DNA from: an uncultured Prevotella sp.
Lineage (GTDB): Bacteria > Bacteroidota > Bacteroidia > Bacteroidales > Bacteroidaceae
Length of the DNA: 10,746 nt
Direction: 5' to 3'
Assembly: GCA_934256705.1 (NCBI GenBank)
Contig: CAKQPF010000085.1
Span: 1 to 10,746 of the forward strand
Notes under the pieces: generated by a model
Told to the model about the DNA's origin: nothing
Seen by the model: only the letters and a program-made list of their open reading frames with translations
The model's database searches: none
Shown here: positions 1 through 7,966 of the stretch, piece after piece
Layout of the letters: the number at the start of each line of letters is the position of its first letter
How positions within the stretch are numbered: the stretch's first letter is position 1
Position numbers and translations under genes: made by a program

Positions 1-190
1 AACACGGATAGCACGGATGCGACGGATCTGTTCTTTCACGGATGTTTTATTTGATGCTTTAGGATTATGTGCGCCTGACGGGCGCATGGATCTTTACGGA
101 TTTTCCTCTATATGCACCCTGCGCCCTGTACCAACGGTCACCGGCCGAAGGGAAAGGTAAAGGGCGTATTGGGTAATTTCGACCACCAGC
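1..190 (+). repeat. Intergenic structured repeat, copy next to hutI
   Basis: This 190-bp stretch beyond the hutI stop has no credible gene. It begins AACACGGATAGC and contains two ACGGAT-rich segments, then a perfect hairpin TGCGCC-TGACG-GGCGCA (70-86), the string CTATATGCACCCTGCGCC (about 107-125), ACCAACGGTCACCGG, and GGGCGTATTGGG near 165-177. The same modules, in the same order and diverged, make up the right arm of the insertion-like element at 10347-10549; several also occur inverted at 10102-10173. It is therefore a member of the same repeat family. It probably continues left of the window, since it begins at base 1 in mid-module. The end next to hutI matches the other copies only loosely. 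Confidence 0.7.
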
Positions 191-191
191 T

Positions 192-1436
192 TTACAGTGA
201 TCCGCATTCGTCTCCACCAAGGAACACTCTCCTGATAATCGGGGAAGTATAAGCGTAAGGGATGTATTCCAGCGATGGTATCGGTTCTGTAATAAAGAAA
301 TTAGCCACCTTTCCCACTGCAATGCTTCCGTAATTCTCGCTTTCACCCATAGCATAAGCAGAGTTTATCGTAGCTGCATTGAGGGCTTCTGAAGGCAATA
401 GACGCAGTTTGATGCAAGCAAGTGAGACGATGAATTTCATGTCTCCGGAAGGCGTAGAGCCAGGATTGTAGTCACTTGCCACAGCCACAGCCAGTCCGCT
501 GTCCACCATCTGTCTCGCCTTTCCGTAAGGAAGGTTGAGGAAAAACGATGTGCCAGGCAGGACAGTAGGCATAGTGTCGGTGCCACGAAGAATCTCTATC
601 TCTTCCACTGTCATGCTCTCAAGGTGGTCAACCGACAGTGCGCCATACTTTATTCCGACCTCCACGCCGCCGGAGGAAGCCAGTTCGTCAGCGTGGATCT
701 TGGGTTTCATGCCCCATTTGTCAGCGGCTTCGAGGATTCGTGCGGTCTCGGAAGGGGTGAAGAATCCCTCGTCGCAGAACACGTCAACGAAGTCAGCGAG
801 TTTCTCTCTTCCCACTTCTGGAATCATTTCATTGACCACGAGGTCAACGTAGTCAGCCTGGGTGAAGCCTCTTCCCACGGCATGTGCTCCGAGGAATGTC
901 GATTTAATGCGCAAAGGAGTGTTTTCCTTGAGACGACGTATTACGCGAAGCATCTTCAGTTCGTCATCGGTAGTGAGACCGTAGCCACTCTTTATCTCTA
1001 CGCATCCCGTTCCCTTTAGCATTATTTCCTCAGCACGATGCTTTGCAGCACGATAGAGTTCATCCTCCGTAAGAGTATGAAGCAGGTCAGCAGAATTGAG
1101 GATTCCGCCTCCACGCTTTGCTATTTCAGTATAGCTGAGTCCGCAGATCTTATCCACGAATTCCGCTTCGCGACTTCCGGCAAAGACGATATGAGTATGC
1201 GGATCACACCATGAAGGCATCACGCATCCACCTTTAGCGTCAATCCTTTCTTCGGCAGTAATGCCATCTGCAGGCATTTCGCTCATCTTTCCCCATGCTT
1301 TAAACTTGCCGTCTTCCATCAGAAGCCAGGCATTGTCCAGGGTGTCGAAATGCGACATATCCTTGCCGGCGAGACGAAGTTTATGCTCCGTATCGAGTCC
1401 GGCAAGGATAGCGATATTTGTTATGAGTTTTCTCAT
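192..1436 (-). CDS. hutI: Imidazolonepropionase
   Basis: Third enzyme of histidine breakdown: a cytoplasmic metal-dependent amidohydrolase that opens the ring of 4-imidazolone-5-propionate to give N-formimino-L-glutamate. The 414-residue protein has the usual family length. The metal site is visible: the HTH pair in CDPHTHIVFAG (His80, His82), His248 in KIHADELASSGG, and Asp322 in ASDYNPGSTPSG; His185 and His271 are further conserved histidines. The C-terminal part (about 355-405) is the small beta domain typical of amidohydrolases. It is the last gene of the operon, 18 bp after the hutH stop, so it is almost surely cotranscribed and perhaps translationally coupled. The start MRKLITNIAI fits the family N-terminus. 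A repeat element begins just beyond its TAA stop. The call is firm. Confidence 0.97.
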   Translation of the reverse strand: MRKLITNIAILAGLDTEHKLRLAGKDMSHFDTLDNAWLLMEDGKFKAWGKMSEMPADGITAEERIDAKGGCVMPSWCDPHTHIVFAGSREAEFVDKICGLSYTEIAKRGGGILNSADLLHTLTEDELYRAAKHRAEEIMLKGTGCVEIKSGYGLTTDDELKMLRVIRRLKENTPLRIKSTFLGAHAVGRGFTQADYVDLVVNEMIPEVGREKLADFVDVFCDEGFFTPSETARILEAADKWGMKPKIHADELASSGGVEVGIKYGALSVDHLESMTVEEIEILRGTDTMPTVLPGTSFFLNLPYGKARQMVDSGLAVAVASDYNPGSTPSGDMKFIVSLACIKLRLLPSEALNAATINSAYAMGESENYGSIAVGKVANFFITEPIPSLEYIPYAYTSPIIRRVFLGGDECGSL

Positions 1437-1454
1437 TTACTTAAGAGATCAAAA

Positions 1455-2930
1455 TTATTTTCTCAGGAATTCGATAGAGTGCTGGATGTGTGGGTACATC
1501 ACCTCGTCATTGACGATGAATGGCACTACCTTACGATATTCATCAAACAGTTTCTCGATGACAGGAGAAGACTTCTGTGGACGGCGGAATTCCAGAGCCT
1601 GTGCTGCATTGAAGAGTTCGATGGCAAGGACACGCTCCACATTGAGCACTATCTTATAGAGCTTTATTGCTGCATTAGCACCCATGCTGACGTGGTCTTC
1701 CTGTCCCTGAGAAGACGGAATGCTGTCGATGGATGATGGAGTGGCAAGGCTCTTGTTGAGACTCACCACGGAGGCAGCGGTGTATTGAGCAATCATGAAA
1801 CCGCTGTTCAGACCCGGTTTAGCAACAAGGAAGCTTGGCAATCCGCGAGTGCCAGAGACGAGCTTGTAGATACGTCGCTCGGAAATGTTGGCAAGTTCGC
1901 TCAGTCCGATAGAGAGAAAGTCCATTGGCAATGCGATAGGTTCACCGTGGAAGTTGCCTGCAGAGATGATAAGATCTTCGTCAGGGCAGACAGTAGGATT
2001 GTCAGTGGCAGAGTTTATCTCAGTATCGATAACCGACTTTACGTAAGCTATGGTGTCCTTAGCAGCTCCATGCACCTGTGGTATGCAACGGAAAGAATAA
2101 GGATCCTGCACGTAATCCTTAGGAGTAGCTGCGATTTCACTGCCTTCCAGCAGTTCCATCATGCGTGCAGCAGTGTCGAGCTGACCCTTATGCGGACGAA
2201 CTGCGTGGACCGCCTTGGTGAAAGGAGATAGCAATCCGTGGTATGCGTCGAGAGACATGGCAGCAATCTTGTCAGACCAGTCGCTGAGTTTCTCTGCCTG
2301 AAGCAAAGACCAAACGGCGAAAGCACTCATATTCTGTGTGCCATTGAGCAGAGCAAGACCTTCCTTTGAAACGAGGTGGATAGGTTCCCAGCCGAATATC
2401 TCAAGCATCTCAGCGCCGCTGATTACTTCGCCCTGGTATTCCACCTCGCCCATACCTACGAGTGGCAGGCTCATGTGGGCAAGCGGAACGAGGTCGCCTG
2501 AAGCGCCGAGAGAGCCCTGCATATAGACTACAGGATAGATGTCATTATTGAAGAAATCCACCAGACGCTGCACAGTGTCGAGTTTACAGCCAGAGTAACC
2601 GTAGCTCAATGACTGCACCTTGAGCATCATCATCATCTTTACGATGTCGTTAGGCACGCGGTCGCCAACGCCACAGGCATGGGACATCATCAGGTTTATC
2701 TGGAGCTGGGCGAGCTGGTCTGGATTTACAGAAACGTCGCAAAGAGAGCCGAATCCCGTGGTGACGCCATAGACAGGACGTGTGGTCTTGGCAATCTTCT
2801 CGTCAAGGTATTCACGGCAGCGGATGATGCGATTGCGTGCATCGTCGCTAAGCTCAAGTTTGTAACCGTTATATACTACCTCACCGATACGCTCGATGGT
2901 GAGATGTTCTGCTGAAATTTTATGTATCAT
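1455..2930 (-). CDS. hutH: Histidine ammonia-lyase
   Basis: First step of the pathway: non-oxidative deamination of L-histidine to trans-urocanate and ammonia. The 491-residue protein carries the Ala-Ser-Gly triad that cyclises into the MIO cofactor (residues 143-145, in LGASGDLVPLAH). It also has the catalytic Tyr54 in VYGVTTGFG, KEGLALLNGTQ (189-199), QDPYSFRC followed by PQVHG (275-288), GNFHGEP (325-331) and QEDHVSMG (410-417). The Ser-His pair in MMSHACGVG (83-84) is the histidine-type selectivity signature; tyrosine and phenylalanine lyases differ there. Length is slightly under the usual 500-510. It lies 100 bp after hutU, a gap with two hairpins, and 18 bp before hutI. The pathway context makes histidine the substrate beyond reasonable doubt. 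Confidence 0.97.
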   Translation of the reverse strand: MIHKISAEHLTIERIGEVVYNGYKLELSDDARNRIIRCREYLDEKIAKTTRPVYGVTTGFGSLCDVSVNPDQLAQLQINLMMSHACGVGDRVPNDIVKMMMMLKVQSLSYGYSGCKLDTVQRLVDFFNNDIYPVVYMQGSLGASGDLVPLAHMSLPLVGMGEVEYQGEVISGAEMLEIFGWEPIHLVSKEGLALLNGTQNMSAFAVWSLLQAEKLSDWSDKIAAMSLDAYHGLLSPFTKAVHAVRPHKGQLDTAARMMELLEGSEIAATPKDYVQDPYSFRCIPQVHGAAKDTIAYVKSVIDTEINSATDNPTVCPDEDLIISAGNFHGEPIALPMDFLSIGLSELANISERRIYKLVSGTRGLPSFLVAKPGLNSGFMIAQYTAASVVSLNKSLATPSSIDSIPSSQGQEDHVSMGANAAIKLYKIVLNVERVLAIELFNAAQALEFRRPQKSSPVIEKLFDEYRKVVPFIVNDEVMYPHIQHSIEFLRK

Positions 2931-2954
2931 GGTGTGTATTTAATTATCAAGAAA

Positions 2955-3014
2955 GTGGGAAGCGGTTTTCTTGCCCACCAGTCAGCAGGAGGCAGGGTTG
3001 TTATGGTTCTGCCT
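2955..3014 (-). other. Two hairpins between hutU and hutH
   Basis: The 100-bp gap between hutU and hutH contains two possible stem-loops. One (2955-2978) pairs GTGGGAAG with CTTGCCCAC across a 7-nt loop, with a single bulged base. The other (2990-3014) pairs AGGCAG with CTGCCT across a 13-nt loop. Neither is followed by a T-run in the transcribed direction, so they do not look like intrinsic terminators. They could mark an RNA processing or stability boundary within the operon; that role is inference. Confidence 0.35.
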
Positions 3015-3030
3015 TCTGCCGACAAAAGGA

Positions 3031-5043
3031 TTAGTATTTGTTTATTAACTCGTCATCTACCAGATTTGGCATGGTGACAGTGAAGCCAGGAGTGCGGCGC
3101 ATTTCGCGCTCAATGCTGCTCATGGAGCCTCCGTTTCGTGCCCAACTGCGGCGTGCTATGCCGTTGTTCACGTCCCAGAAGAGCATCTCGCGGATGTGGC
3201 GAGCTGAGTCTTTATCGCCATTGATGACCATACCGAAGCCGCCATTGATTACTTCTCCCCAGCCTACGCCGCCACCATTGTGGATGGAAACCCATGTTGC
3301 ACCGCGGAAAGAGTCGCCGATGACATTCTGAACAGCCATGTCGGCACAGAACTGTGAACCATCATAGATGTTGCTTGTCTCGCGGAAAGGAGAGTCTGTG
3401 CCGGACACGTCGTGATGGTCTCTGCCCAATACGATAGGTTTGCTTATCTCGCCACGCTCGATAGCTTCGTTGAAAGCAAGCGCAATCTTCGTTCTTCCCT
3501 CGCAGTCAGCATACAGTATGCGAGCCTGAGAGCCCACTACGAGCTGATTCTTGCCAGCCTCGCGAATCCAGTGGATGTTGTCAGCCATCTGTCCCTGTAT
3601 CTCTTCAGGAGCATTAGCTTTGATTTCCTCCATCACCTCAGCAGCGATGCGGTCAGTAGTCTCAAGGTCCTTAGGGTCACCGGAAGTGCAAACCCAGCGG
3701 AAAGGACCGAAACCGTAGTCGAAGAACATAGGTCCCATAATATCCTGTACATAAGAAGGATAACGGAACTTGCCATCAGGCAACACGATATCAGCGCCAG
3801 CACGCTTAGACTGCAAGAGGAAAGCATTGCCATAGTCGAAGAAATACATACCTTTCTCCGTGAGACGGTTGATTGCAGCGACCTGACGACGCAGTGATTC
3901 CTGCACGAGTTCGCGGAATTTCTCAGGTTCCTCAGCCATCAGTCGCTTAGACTCTTCGAGTGAAACGCCTACAGGATAGTAGCCACCAGCCCAAGGATTA
4001 TGGAGTGAAGTCTGGTCACTGCCCAAATCTACGTGGACATTCTCATCAGCAAGACGCTCCCAGAGGTCAACGACGTTGCCCACATAAGCCATGCTCACCG
4101 TGTGCTTCTCAGCCACAGCCTTGCGTATGGCAGGGATGAGTTCGTCGAGATTATAGTGGAGTTCATCGACCCAGCCCTGTTCGTAGCGCTTTTCAGCAGC
4201 GAGTGGATTTATTTCAGCCACAACGCTTACCACGCCAGCGATGTTGCCAGCTTTAGGCTGAGCGCCTGACATACCTCCAAGACCAGATGATATGAAGAGC
4301 ATACCGTGGATATCGTTAGGCTCGCCCTCCTTCTTCATCTGCTTACGAGCAGCATTAAGCACGGTGATAGTGGTGCCATGGACGATGCCCTGAGGACCAA
4401 TATACATGTAAGAACCCGCTGTCATCTGTCCGTATTGGCTCACTCCGAGAGCATTCATGCGCTCCCAATCATCAGGCTTTGAATAGTTTGGAATAACCAT
4501 ACCATTGGTTACAACCACGCGAGGAGCGTTCTTATGAGATGGGAATAAGCCCATAGGATGACCAGAGTACATCACGAGAGTCTGCTCGTCAGTCATTTCA
4601 CTCAGATATTTCATTGTGAGGCGATACTGAGCCCAGTTTTGGAAGATAGCGCCGTTTCCGCCATAGACTATCAGTTCGTGAGGATGCTGCGCCACAGCAG
4701 GGTCCAGATTATTCTGTATCATGAGCATGATAGCAGCAGCTTGCTCCGACTTGTGAGGATAATCATCAATAGGGCGTGCATGCATCTCGTAGCGAGGGCG
4801 ATAGCGATACATGTATATTCTGCCGTATTCGTGCAGTTCCTCCATAAATTCAGGAGCCAACTGTTCGTGCAGATGCTTTGGGAAATATCTCAGCGCATTG
4901 CGCAGAGCGAGTCGTTTCTCCTCAGGAGTGAGGATATCCTTGCGCTTTGGAGCATGGTTTATCTCTTTGTCATAAGGCATTGCCTCTGGCAGTGAGTCAG
5001 GGATTCCAAGTCTTATTTCCTTCTGAAATTCTTCTTTTGTCAT
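3031..5043 (-). CDS. hutU: Urocanate hydratase, long form
   Basis: Second step: NAD+-dependent addition of water to urocanate, giving 4-imidazolone-5-propionate in the cytoplasm. At 670 residues it is the long form, near the size of the vertebrate enzyme, against about 555 for the common proteobacterial and Bacillus enzyme. Family motifs run in order: HPHELIVYGGNGA (120-132), YSGHPMGLFPSH (159-170), GQMTAGSYMYIGPQGI (205-220), SSGLGGMSGAQPKA (252-265), and GFGPFRWVCTSGDP, which contains the active-site Cys452. Then come LGRDHHDVSGTDSPFRET (539-556) and HNGGGVGWGEVINGGFG (588-604). It starts 61 bp after the ftcD stop. A short imperfect hairpin, TTCC-GTTAT-GGAA (5081-5093), lies in that gap. 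No truncation or frameshift is seen. Confidence 0.96.
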   Translation of the reverse strand: MTKEEFQKEIRLGIPDSLPEAMPYDKEINHAPKRKDILTPEEKRLALRNALRYFPKHLHEQLAPEFMEELHEYGRIYMYRYRPRYEMHARPIDDYPHKSEQAAAIMLMIQNNLDPAVAQHPHELIVYGGNGAIFQNWAQYRLTMKYLSEMTDEQTLVMYSGHPMGLFPSHKNAPRVVVTNGMVIPNYSKPDDWERMNALGVSQYGQMTAGSYMYIGPQGIVHGTTITVLNAARKQMKKEGEPNDIHGMLFISSGLGGMSGAQPKAGNIAGVVSVVAEINPLAAEKRYEQGWVDELHYNLDELIPAIRKAVAEKHTVSMAYVGNVVDLWERLADENVHVDLGSDQTSLHNPWAGGYYPVGVSLEESKRLMAEEPEKFRELVQESLRRQVAAINRLTEKGMYFFDYGNAFLLQSKRAGADIVLPDGKFRYPSYVQDIMGPMFFDYGFGPFRWVCTSGDPKDLETTDRIAAEVMEEIKANAPEEIQGQMADNIHWIREAGKNQLVVGSQARILYADCEGRTKIALAFNEAIERGEISKPIVLGRDHHDVSGTDSPFRETSNIYDGSQFCADMAVQNVIGDSFRGATWVSIHNGGGVGWGEVINGGFGMVINGDKDSARHIREMLFWDVNNGIARRSWARNGGSMSSIEREMRRTPGFTVTMPNLVDDELINKY

Positions 5044-5104
5044 AGGTAGTATGTTGTTTAGGTGTAAACAGACCCTTCCCTTCCGTTATGGAAAGGTCTC
5101 AATA

Positions 5105-6814
5105 TTAACTAATCATTTTCTCCACAGTGGCTGTGATTTCTTTCTCTTCAGCGTTGGCTTTCTCGATGATGGCATTAGCCTCAGCGATAAGAGCCTCAGC
5201 CTTCTGGCGGTCTTTGAGCGAGGAAGCATTGATCTTGACGTTCATTCCTGCGCCTATTACAGCTGCACGTGCTGCCAAAGCTCCCACTCCAGCGTCAGAG
5301 ACGCTGTTAGGATTGCCCTCGGCAACCATCTGACGGCATAATTCAAATACCTTTACGGAAGCCTTCATAGTCTCCAATGGCACCTCTGTAGCAAATAGAG
5401 TAGCCTTCTGAATAGCCTCAGAGCGGAGAGCTTTCTCTTCGTCATTATTCTTTGGCATGCCGAATGCCTGCATGATACGATTGAATGCTTCGGTATCTTC
5501 ATCTACGAGATGGAGCAGTTCTTCCTGAAGTGCCATACCCTTTTCAGCCCATACAGCAAACTCTTCCCAACGATGATCCCATCCTGGCTTGTGGCTTGAA
5601 AGGTTGGCCACCATAGTGCCGAGTGATGCACCAAGGGCACCCATGTATGCAGAAACGGAACCACCGCCAGGAGCAGGACTTTCGCGAGAAGTCTCTTCTG
5701 CAAAGCCTTTCACTGTTAGATCCACGAGTTTTGTCTGCTTCTTGTTGTCAGCCTCCAGCAGATACTCTATCACCTTTTCCTCAGGATTGAAAGGACGAAG
5801 GTCGTCAAGTCCCATTGACTTGATGGCAATATTCAGGAGGTCCTTCTTAGGAATACCTGCAGAGCGCTGTTGCTTGGCAAGGAAATACTTACCAGCCTCC
5901 AGGAGAGTGCGCTCAGGAACGAGTCCTACGATCTCAGTTCCAGTAACACGGAGTCCACGATCTTGTGCGCAACGGCATACTTCATCGAAGGCTTTGTGGA
6001 GTGGAGTCTCATTGATATTTGTGATATTCATTGACACCTGAGCAATGCCATATTCGTCAATAAACCAGCCTATTGCCTTAGTGCCCTTCAGAGTGCCAGG
6101 ACGCATAATCACGTTGCCGTTCTCATCGAGCTTCTTCTTACCAGTGATAGGATTACCCTCACGTACAGGTCTGCCTTTCTCTCTTACGTCGAAAGCGATA
6201 GCATTGGCACGACGAGTAGAAGTGGAGTTGAGGTTATAGTTTACGGCAATGAGGAAATCTCTTGCGCCCACCACTGTGCAACCAGTCTTTGCCACCTGCT
6301 CATCGTATGGTCTTGCTCCGAAGTCAGGCTTCTCATTCTCGTCCATGATGCGTTCAGCGATACCTTCATATTCGCCCTTTCGTACCACAGCAAGGTTTCT
6401 TCTTTCTGGTGTGCTTGCAGCAGCCTCATAGCAATAGCAAGGAATGGCCAGTTCGGTAGCGATGCGCTCAGCGAGCTTTCTTGCTAATTCAGCACATTCC
6501 TCGATGGTAATGCCACTAACAGGTACTATAGGCAGCACGTCAGTAGCGCCGATACGTGGGTGAGCACCGTGATGCTTGCGCATATCTATGAGCTCACCAG
6601 CCTTAGCCACTGCATTGAATGCAGCCTCTACCACTGCTTCAGGTTCGCCTACGAAGGTCACCACAGTGCGGTTTGTTGCCTCTCCTGGGTCAACGTCGAG
6701 CAACTTGATTCCTTCTACAGCCTCTATAGTGTCTGTAATCTGCTTAATGACATTAAGGTTGCGTCCCTCACTGAAATTAGGCACGCATTCTACGATTTGT
6801 TTTTTCTTTGCCAT
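5105..6814 (-). CDS. ftcD: Bifunctional formiminotransferase-cyclodeaminase
   Basis: Finishes the pathway and links it to one-carbon metabolism. The N-terminal domain moves the formimino group of formiminoglutamate to tetrahydrofolate, releasing glutamate; the C-terminal domain deaminates 5-formimino-THF to 5,10-methenyl-THF. The transferase part spans about residues 5-330. It includes VECVPNFSEGR (8-18) and HHGAHPRIGATDVLPIVPV, where His82 matches the catalytic histidine of the mammalian enzyme. The cyclodeaminase part (about 360-569) has SPAPGGGSVSAYMGALGASL (379-398) and NPNSVSDAGVGALAARAA (501-518). Length (569) fits the fused form; the mammalian enzyme has about 541. It is the first gene of the hut operon. 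Its start has no clear Shine-Dalgarno sequence, and its 5' leader is a simple-sequence tract. The fusion explains why no separate hutG or hutF is present. Confidence 0.96.
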   Translation of the reverse strand: MAKKKQIVECVPNFSEGRNLNVIKQITDTIEAVEGIKLLDVDPGEATNRTVVTFVGEPEAVVEAAFNAVAKAGELIDMRKHHGAHPRIGATDVLPIVPVSGITIEECAELARKLAERIATELAIPCYCYEAAASTPERRNLAVVRKGEYEGIAERIMDENEKPDFGARPYDEQVAKTGCTVVGARDFLIAVNYNLNSTSTRRANAIAFDVREKGRPVREGNPITGKKKLDENGNVIMRPGTLKGTKAIGWFIDEYGIAQVSMNITNINETPLHKAFDEVCRCAQDRGLRVTGTEIVGLVPERTLLEAGKYFLAKQQRSAGIPKKDLLNIAIKSMGLDDLRPFNPEEKVIEYLLEADNKKQTKLVDLTVKGFAEETSRESPAPGGGSVSAYMGALGASLGTMVANLSSHKPGWDHRWEEFAVWAEKGMALQEELLHLVDEDTEAFNRIMQAFGMPKNNDEEKALRSEAIQKATLFATEVPLETMKASVKVFELCRQMVAEGNPNSVSDAGVGALAARAAVIGAGMNVKINASSLKDRQKAEALIAEANAIIEKANAEEKEITATVEKMIS

Positions 6815-6816
6815 GG

Positions 6817-7012
6817 TTTTTGGTTATTTTGGGGTTTTAGGTTTTTGTTATTTGGTTTTAGGTTTTTGGTTGTTTTATGGTTTTTGGTTGTTTTATGGTT
6901 TAGTTATTTTGTGGTTTAGTTGTTTAGTTGTTTGTTGGTATTTATGTGGGATAAACAGACAAACGACATCTGCATTCCAACCAAAAACCCACAACCGACA
7001 ACCTCCAACCAT
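6817..7012. repeat. Facing T/G-rich and C/A-rich simple-sequence tracts upstream of ftcD
   Basis: This is the 5' region of the hut operon and holds no gene. From 6817 to about 6937 the plus strand is a degenerate run of GGTTTTTGGTTGTTTTAT-like units; two 18-bp copies (6861-6878 and 6879-6896) are exact. From 6976 to 7010 it becomes C/A-rich. The 12-mer CAACCAAAAACC at 6978-6989 is the exact reverse complement of GGTTTTTGGTTG at 6861-6872 and 6879-6890, so the region could fold on itself. I found no TAnnTTTG promoter box on the minus strand here, which leaves the hut promoter unlocated. Confidence 0.75.
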
Positions 7013-7046
7013 TAATGTGTAAAAGGTTTTAGTTTTTATTTAACTG

Positions 7047-7060
7047 TAGGCATTTGCCTA
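7047..7060 (-). other. Small palindrome across the methyltransferase stop codon
   Basis: TAGGC-ATTT-GCCTA is a 5-bp stem with a 4-nt loop whose last three bases are the TAG stop of the methyltransferase gene. In the transcribed (minus) direction it is followed by A-rich rather than T-rich sequence, so it is a poor intrinsic terminator. Readthrough into ftcD therefore cannot be excluded. Confidence 0.3.
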
Positions 7061-7840
7061 TTCGTTTCCTTTTTTCGAGATTCTCGCCAGATAGTCGTAA
7101 TTCTCGCCATCGGCTATTATCTCTACGTCATATCCGTTTTGGTCTGCTATCTCTGTCAGAGTGTCGGCATCGATATAGAGCCAGTCGAAAGGTTCGCCAA
7201 TAGTATCCTTATACTGCATCTGGTAACTGAGTTCACCGTAATAACGGTTCGTATCAGGATATTCGATAAATCCATCCTCATCCTCAAAGACATAGCTGAT
7301 ATCGGAAGAGTCGCCTAACACCTGACCGCCAGGAGCGAGTATTCTGTCCAATTGCTTGAAGAGCAGAGGCAATCTGTCTATCGTTCCTGAAATGCCCAGC
7401 CCGTTCATCAGCATGAGAATCGTGTCATATTGTCCTTCGAGGGAAAAGAAATCCTGCTCGATTACCTTCCTTACTCCACGCTTCTTCATGGTTTCGGCGG
7501 AGAGATGGGAGATATCCACGGCGGTGACATCGATTCCTCTATTCTGAAGAGCGAGGGAATGACAGCCAGCTCCTGCGCCTACATCCAGCGTCCTGCCTTT
7601 TGCCATGTCGAGAGCCTTACGCTCTAACATCGGCATTTCATCGTAATTGCGGAAAAGAGTGGTAACGGGAATTTCGTCCTCCTCAAACATTGGGGAGAAC
7701 ACTCGGAGCCTGTCCGCCCTTTCGCTCTCATGGTATTCGGCAATGGCTCTGCCCATAGGGTCAGTGGAAATAATGTGTCTCACTGCCTCTTCGCTGTTTT
7801 TACAGTCCTGATGGCAGTCTGATTTAGGTGACTTACTCAT
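7058..7840 (-). CDS. Class I SAM-dependent methyltransferase, substrate unknown
   Basis: A 260-residue cytoplasmic protein with a Rossmann-type methyltransferase core. Motif I is RTLDVGAGAGCHSLALQ (83-99), which binds the methionine part of SAM. The acidic end of strand 2 is Asp109 in VTAVDIS, the adenine-loop region is EQDFF (128-132), and a post-core motif LAPGGQVLGDSSD lies at 168-180. An N-terminal helical stretch (about 15-80) precedes the core and is a likely substrate lid. The start at 7840 (MSKSPKS) is preferred over an in-frame ATG at 7876, because the promoter-like box at 7845-7852 lies between them. The TAG stop is 243 bp upstream of ftcD on the same strand, so it may be cotranscribed with the hut genes, but nothing in the sequence ties it to histidine breakdown. 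I cannot name its substrate. Confidence 0.85.
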   Translation of the reverse strand: MSKSPKSDCHQDCKNSEEAVRHIISTDPMGRAIAEYHESERADRLRVFSPMFEEDEIPVTTLFRNYDEMPMLERKALDMAKGRTLDVGAGAGCHSLALQNRGIDVTAVDISHLSAETMKKRGVRKVIEQDFFSLEGQYDTILMLMNGLGISGTIDRLPLLFKQLDRILAPGGQVLGDSSDISYVFEDEDGFIEYPDTNRYYGELSYQMQYKDTIGEPFDWLYIDADTLTEIADQNGYDVEIIADGENYDYLARISKKGNE

Positions 7841-7844
7841 TTTG

Positions 7845-7879
7845 CAAAGATACGAATAAAAGGCAATAATAAGCAAGAA
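7845..7879 (-). promoter_or_regulatory. Bacteroidetes-type promoter of the methyltransferase
   Basis: On the minus strand TATCTTTG (7852-7845) matches the Bacteroidetes -7 box TAnnTTTG exactly. A TTCTTG motif (7879-7874) lies 21 nt upstream, where the -33 TTTG-like element is expected. The box ends only four bases before the ATG at 7840, so the transcript would be leaderless or nearly so. The match is by eye; the spacing is right but the -33 element is imperfect. Confidence 0.55.
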
Positions 7880-7920
7880 AAATCATTAAAAACGGCTTGC
7901 AAGCATTAAATTTTAGAATT

Positions 7921-7955
7921 TTTATGCTTATTCTTAAGAAAAATAACTATATTTG
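7921..7955 (+). promoter_or_regulatory. Bacteroidetes-type promoter of the alcohol dehydrogenase
   Basis: TATATTTG (7948-7955) matches the -7 consensus TAnnTTTG. A weak -33 candidate, TTTATG (7921-7926), lies 21 nt upstream. Transcription starting a few bases after 7955 would give a 5' leader of about 115-120 nt before the ATG at 8081. Together with the opposite-strand box at 7845-7852, this makes 7841-8080 a divergent promoter region. Confidence 0.5.
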
Positions 7956-7966
7956 CAACTTAAAAC

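Noticed and set aside
6560..7022. Plus-strand frames antisense to ftcD running into the T/G tract
   Set aside because: They are antisense to a well-supported gene and end in Phe/Leu/Val/Trp-rich low-complexity sequence made by the repeat tract.
7840..7876. Upstream in-frame start adding 12 residues to the methyltransferase
   Set aside because: The extra residues (LIIAFYSYLCK) are encoded across the promoter box, and the ATG at 7840 fits the promoter position better.
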